Assembly (NCBI GenBank): GCA_935421135.1
Contig: OW285195.1
Span: 4,316,701-4,380,700, forward strand
Direction of reading: 5' to 3'
Origin: Bugulina stolonifera
Taxonomy: Eukaryota > Bryozoa > Gymnolaemata > Cheilostomatida > Bugulidae
DNA length: 64,000 bases
Shown here: in pieces, positions 55,101 to 61,100 of the stretch
Layout of the letters: each line of letters opens with the position of its first letter
Numbering within the stretch: position 1 is the first letter of the stretch
Made by a program: the position numbers and the translations under genes
The notes under the pieces: model-generated
The model's input: only the letters and a program-made list of their open reading frames with translations
Database searches by the model: none
What the model was told of the DNA's origin: nothing

Positions 55101-58100
55101 TACCATTGTTGTAACTTGGTAAATTGTATGTACAGTATACTTGAGGTTGCTACCTAGCAACATTTATACATATCGCTGGTTGTTACCTAGCAACCCCTAT
55201 TCATGCATACATGCCTGTCGTTGTTGCTTAGCAACACGTATACGTATCTCTGGCTGTCACCTAGCAACTCATATTTGTGATGGTAACTTTGTCTGTGCGT
55301 CTTTCAACTCCCGGATCAACTTGATAGTTGGATACTCTGTACTCTACGTGTTCATAGCATACAAACAGTGGAATTTAGGAACTATTATACATCCGTGATT
55401 TCTGTTGATTATAGAGTACCCGTATATACTGTTTAATCGCTATATCCTGGTCTATCCAACACAAATGTCCTATTTGCAGACACGATTTCTACAAATTATT
55501 GGACTCAACTCTGTGGTCAGTGATGATAAGTTTGTGGAGTTTGCTGAAGAGATCGCTGAAGCTGCTCATAATGGAGAAATTGAGGTATACACTATGTTCA
55601 CTAACCGGTGTTATTATATTTCCATGCACTCCTTCACAAGTTGCCCTTTCTAAATTTCTTCTAGCATGCCCATACCTGTCTATATATCACTATGTCTATA
55701 CCATAATGCACTGCAGAGGTGCACATGGTGTGTGGAGAGCATTAACATGCCTGCATATTCTACGTTTCCTTGAGCACATGCGACTGTATCTAACTGCTGT
55801 GGAGCATCTAATTTCTGGGTCAAACTTTGACCTGTTTTTTATCCCGTGTTAATATTAAATATTGAAGGAGTCTAGGCTATGTTTGAAGAGTAAACTAGTG
55901 GTAAGTAGACAACAGCACGTTGCTTATCAGCACCTTATCATTTGTGTCATGTTCCACCAGCTTTTCTCAGCATGGAGTTTGTATCCACTTTACTAGCAGA
56001 TGTCACTAGCAGGTGTCACTAGCAGGTGTCACTAGCAGGTGTCACTAGCAGGTGTCACTAGCAGGTGTCACTAGCAGGTGTCACTAGCAGGTGTCACTAG
56101 CAGGTGTCACTAGCAGGTGTCACTAGCAGGTGTCACTAGCAGGTCTATGTTCTACCTCTCGTTTGTCATGTGTGCCATAAAACATGCAATATCAGCAGTC
56201 ATTTGCTTGCGCTAAACTGTTTTATTTAACTATATCTTATTGTATGAGCAGTAAGAGTGCAGATTGTTTGGCTTTGAATATTACATCTGCTTGCTGCAGT
56301 GAATCTAACCTGTAGATAAGAGTTATCTCCACATGTTGGTCGTATCTTGTTTTATGTTTAAATATATTTTTATAGTAAGTACAATGATCTCTCTACACAT
56401 GCTTATATTATTATATTTTAGGCTGAGTTGGAGGAGAAGTCAAAAGTGTTAGTTCAGGAGTTGTTCAAGACTACTAACCTAGCGAGTAACGATAACCTCC
56501 TGTCTAGACTGAGGACCATACCTTTCCTCTGTGCAACTAGAGCTAACTCTAAGTATGCCCTCTCTCAGTATTCTATTACATATATAACCCCCAGTCTAAT
56601 ATTTAAGAACTACAATACGTACAGGAGCTTCGCTCTCATTGGACGAAATAAATACACTATGAATATATTTTTCACTTGTGATTCTGATCATGCAATCGAC
56701 TCTCCTCAATAACTTACTCTCATGAATAGTTATTATACATATATTATGTTATTTTTATTAATGAAAAAGAGGTAGATAATTTTCCGATTCGACTAAGTCC
56801 CATCTTCTTTCAATCGGCCAAAGGATCCATAAAATAGTAAACATGATATATTCTATTCAGTGTGATAAGGAGTTCATTGGCTTTAGCTAGCCTTTTCTAC
56901 TTTGATATCATACAGTATTGAGAATCCTTTGCTTACACGTTTACCAACATTTCCAATCAACTAGTCTTTATCTCTTCATAAAGTATGATCATCTACTCAG
57001 GCTGTCACTGGTGATGAGTGTAAGTATATGTTGGCTACTTTCAGATACCACGAGTTCTGCCCTCAGTATGGGTTTGATGAGAAGGACGTCATGTTTATAT
57101 CCTTCAATGACTCGCTCACGGAGAGTAAAGTAAGTTATTACTTTGTTTGTGTCTTGTTAACAACGTCTTCCAGTGTGTCCATTGTTTAGTGAATTACTTA
57201 CTCTCATGTGATGTGTGGACATTTTAGATGACCGTTTGATTATTTGCCAAAATTGAAGTGTAAGAGGCTATCCAATCCAACCCCCAAGCTAATTGCCCCC
57301 ATTACAAGCAAAGACCTTAGTTTATAAGGCTATGTTAATGTATCCATGTAATTATGCACAGGAGAACACTCAGTGCTGCTGGACTAGTTCTTACCTTCTT
57401 CCTCATTGGGCGGATCCGGCCAATCTCAAGTCAGCTGACGTTGCGTTCGACTACCATGAGGAGGACGAGCTGAGCTCTGTGGAGGCATACAAGCAGGAGC
57501 TGGGCAGGCAGCTCGGTCAGTTACATTACACTTAGGCCAAGGTTGCCTGTGTTGCTGTAGAAACTCAGTGCATCCGAGTTGTTGTGTTCACACATAGCCT
57601 GAACTAACTGAGTTTGCCAAGCATGTTCAGTGTGAACTAACTTCTTAGTAACCCAGTAGCAATGTAGTACATTGTGAACCAGGCCTTGCTCTTACTCAAA
57701 CAATGCTGACATGCTCCGTATTAGATAGCAACACTGTTGTTTGGTAAACACTACTCTAAGGTACATTCAATACAGTCAGCACTTAGTGGTTTGATAACAA
57801 TGGCATTCCACCAACCATGTGTATGGGAATGCAAGATGTGCTAGTAGATGGGTGGTACATTTCTGCTTCTGGTTTAATATCTCAGTACAGTTATATGTAT
57901 CAATCGTGACTATTGATTAATATTCTATTCACAGGAGTAAAGTCGATTCCATCAAAAGTTCAAATGGTGAATCATATAAAGAACCTTAGCCAATGTATTG
58001 AGGGAGATGCTAAGAAGTTAGGTGGAGATAAGTCAGACTTCCTCCATGAAGTTATGACTAGCATCTACAAGTACCTTCAACTCTATGCCATGGATGATGA

Positions 58101-61100
58101 TTACATAGCAGAGGAACTCAAAGATATTAAATGCGTGCTCATTGGTCAGTATTGACTTATGTTGGTAAATATAACCATCCTCTGATTGGTTGGTTTACAT
58201 GGATAAGTAAATCATTTAGTGTAAAGCAAGGTTATAAGATTAACCATTTCATATCATTATTGTAAATTTATAGAGATACATGTACATGTAGTTATAATAG
58301 GGGCATATTAGCAACTATATACCATGTATCTCGTATGGTTATAGTATACACGTAACATAATATATATATACATGTATATACACTGTACCTGTATATACAC
58401 TGTACCTGTAATATACACTGTACATGTAATATACACTGTACATGTATATACACTCTACATGTAATATACACTGTACACGTAATATACACGTGACTAATTG
58501 GTGAACAGGAGGAAACAAAACTCTGGTGAAGGCCAATCAGCTGGTACTCAACCTCTACGATGAGCAGCAGATCAAACCTTACCTCTATAGGATTCCCACT
58601 GATCTCTCCACTTACAACTCACTCTTCCGGTGTGTACACTAACTATCTGTGGTATACTATTAATAAGCACTAACCAGCATGACCAATATTGCTGACCGAC
58701 TGGCCATTTACTCTTTCAAGTAACACATTGACCTCTCTGACACCGTATAGCCTCGGTTTGCTCACACATGTCTGTAGTCGGCTAAAGCTTTGCTGATTAT
58801 TTCAATGGAAATACTGTATACATGCTTGTGAATATATCTATAGATTAATATTGTTATCCCATATAATGTAATGTTACTTCTGTGAGGTACACCAGTACTG
58901 TACATGCAACTGCACATCTGTTTAATACTCTACTCCTATATATGCTTTACCTGCAGTTATCTTGGAGCCTGTGAGAGAGCCACAGCCTCACAATACTCAG
59001 CTGTACTTGACCAGCTCTACCTGGAGAATCGGGGTACGTCTCTATTATTCAGTAGGCCAGTCAGAGTATATGTCTGTCTGTATGTCTGTATATCCTTCTT
59101 TATTTGACTACACCTGTATAGGTGTGCTGCTTATCGTCATAATCAAGTTCTGTGGACATACTAAATATCCATTACATCATAATATAATATATATAACTTT
59201 TATAGCTGAGGTTCTTCACCCCAACAGTCTGCGTTGTGCATACCGGGCCGTTAAAGGACTGTTCTCACTCCTCTCAAACTCTGATTACTCTCAGGCTGAT
59301 ATTGATACTCTCTACCTTCCTGGACAGGTGCGTCTGCTACATCGTATACAATGTTGGCTTTGGTTAGATTGTGTAGGTGCTAGGTAGGGTGGGGTGGGTA
59401 GGGTACCCATCATGACTGTTCTATATGTAAAGGAACCAAGCTTGCATTACCAGTAGTTGGGGATGAGTTGGAGGCAAAGCAAGCATGTTTAAAACAGTTA
59501 ATGACCTCCATCTTGAACCCTTATATGGTATGAATTTCTACTTATGAAGTGCTGTAGTATACATGTACTGTAGTATGAGCTGCAATATGTCTGCTGTAGG
59601 ACGCATGTCTGAGAGCGTCTAATGAACTTGTCTATAATGATGAACCCTCATACACTGACAGACTAGTCAATGTAGATCTCCCTTTCCTCGTCGACCTCAG
59701 AGAGTGTAAACTGCAGATAAGTTACTTCTATGAAATAGCCAGAAAACTACCTCCACAGTTGCGTCCCATGATGCTCAGCGAGCTAGTAGAGGAATGCCTG
59801 GATGAAAGGTGTACCGAGTGCCATGTAAGTATATGTTCATCATCGCCAGCAGTATGTATAGTATATACTACTTGGTTAGCACTCTACTTGAAGTTGTCTA
59901 CTCTTTCCTGTGTATATCAAGGGAGGATTACTCCTTCACATGTGATATTACACTTGGTTACTCATCTCTACTGTTTAGTCGTCTTACGGAGCTGCTCAAG
60001 TACTACGCAGTAGACTCACATCCACTGAGTTCACGGCTGGTATTCTCAGGCTCATCCGTCACGATCACATGGAGAGAGCGGAGAAACCTAAGGCTGCGGC
60101 TCTCAAGGCCGTCCAGAGGTCACTGAAGAGTGTTAGAGTTCACGCTGTAGAGGAGCTGATCACGTACCTCAAGTATAATGGGGAGAAGGTTCAGGGTTCA
60201 GAGAGCAATGCTCAGTGTTTCGTTATCAAGGTCAGTAGCATCTGTTTTATAGGTCACTTCAGTTGAATAACTGCTCATCACCCAAACCTTGCTATTGTGG
60301 TAATAACACCTAAGAGCACTACTTACTCATTTACACATCTGTGCAGTCCTCTGAAACATGTATATTAGTTTTGGTCCCTGCTGAGCACTATATAATGACT
60401 TCAATTAAGTAAAGTGATCTTACAATTCAAACTCAGGCCTAATTCAAACTAATTATGGCGGTCCCTTAGAGGAATTAGCAAGTTTCACTGTGTTGTACAC
60501 ACGGTAATTCTATTACAACTGTTACCTTGTATACTGAATATAATATTGTCTTGCAGTCTGCTGGCACTAATGACACTGTGGAATGGAGTCTATATGTACA
60601 CACTGATGCTGAGGTAACACCTGAGCTCCTCGTCAAGGTGGCTGAGATTGTGAATAAGATTGCGGGTGGTCTACTGCAACACTCAATAATCTATCTTCAC
60701 CCAATACTTAGCTGTGCAGCCTACGAGATACCCATTACACTGGATAAGCTGAGAATTAGACAAGATCACCATACAGGTAAGTGTGTCTGTATGGTACTAC
60801 ATATACATACAGGTAAGTGTGTCTGTATGGTACTACATATACATACAGGTAAGTGTGTCTGTATGGTACTACATATACATACAGGTAAGTGTGTCTGTAT
60901 GGTACTACATATACATACAGGTAAGTGTGTCTGTATGGTACTACATATACATACAGGTAAGTGTGTCTGTATGGTACTACATATACATACAGGTAAGTGT
61001 GTCTGTATGGTACTACATATACATACAGGTAAGTGTGTCTCTATCTGGTACTACATATACGTACAGGTAAGTGTGTCTCTATCTGGTACTACATATACGT

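Noticed and set aside
56553..56712. Extension of exon 53 along its open frame
   Set aside because: The extra residues do not resemble the repeat, and ending at the 56553 donor restores both phase and the expected sequence into exon 54.
58292..58536. Minus-strand Cys/Tyr-rich frames near 58.4 kb
   Set aside because: Products of the TACACTGTACATG low-complexity repeat, not genes.
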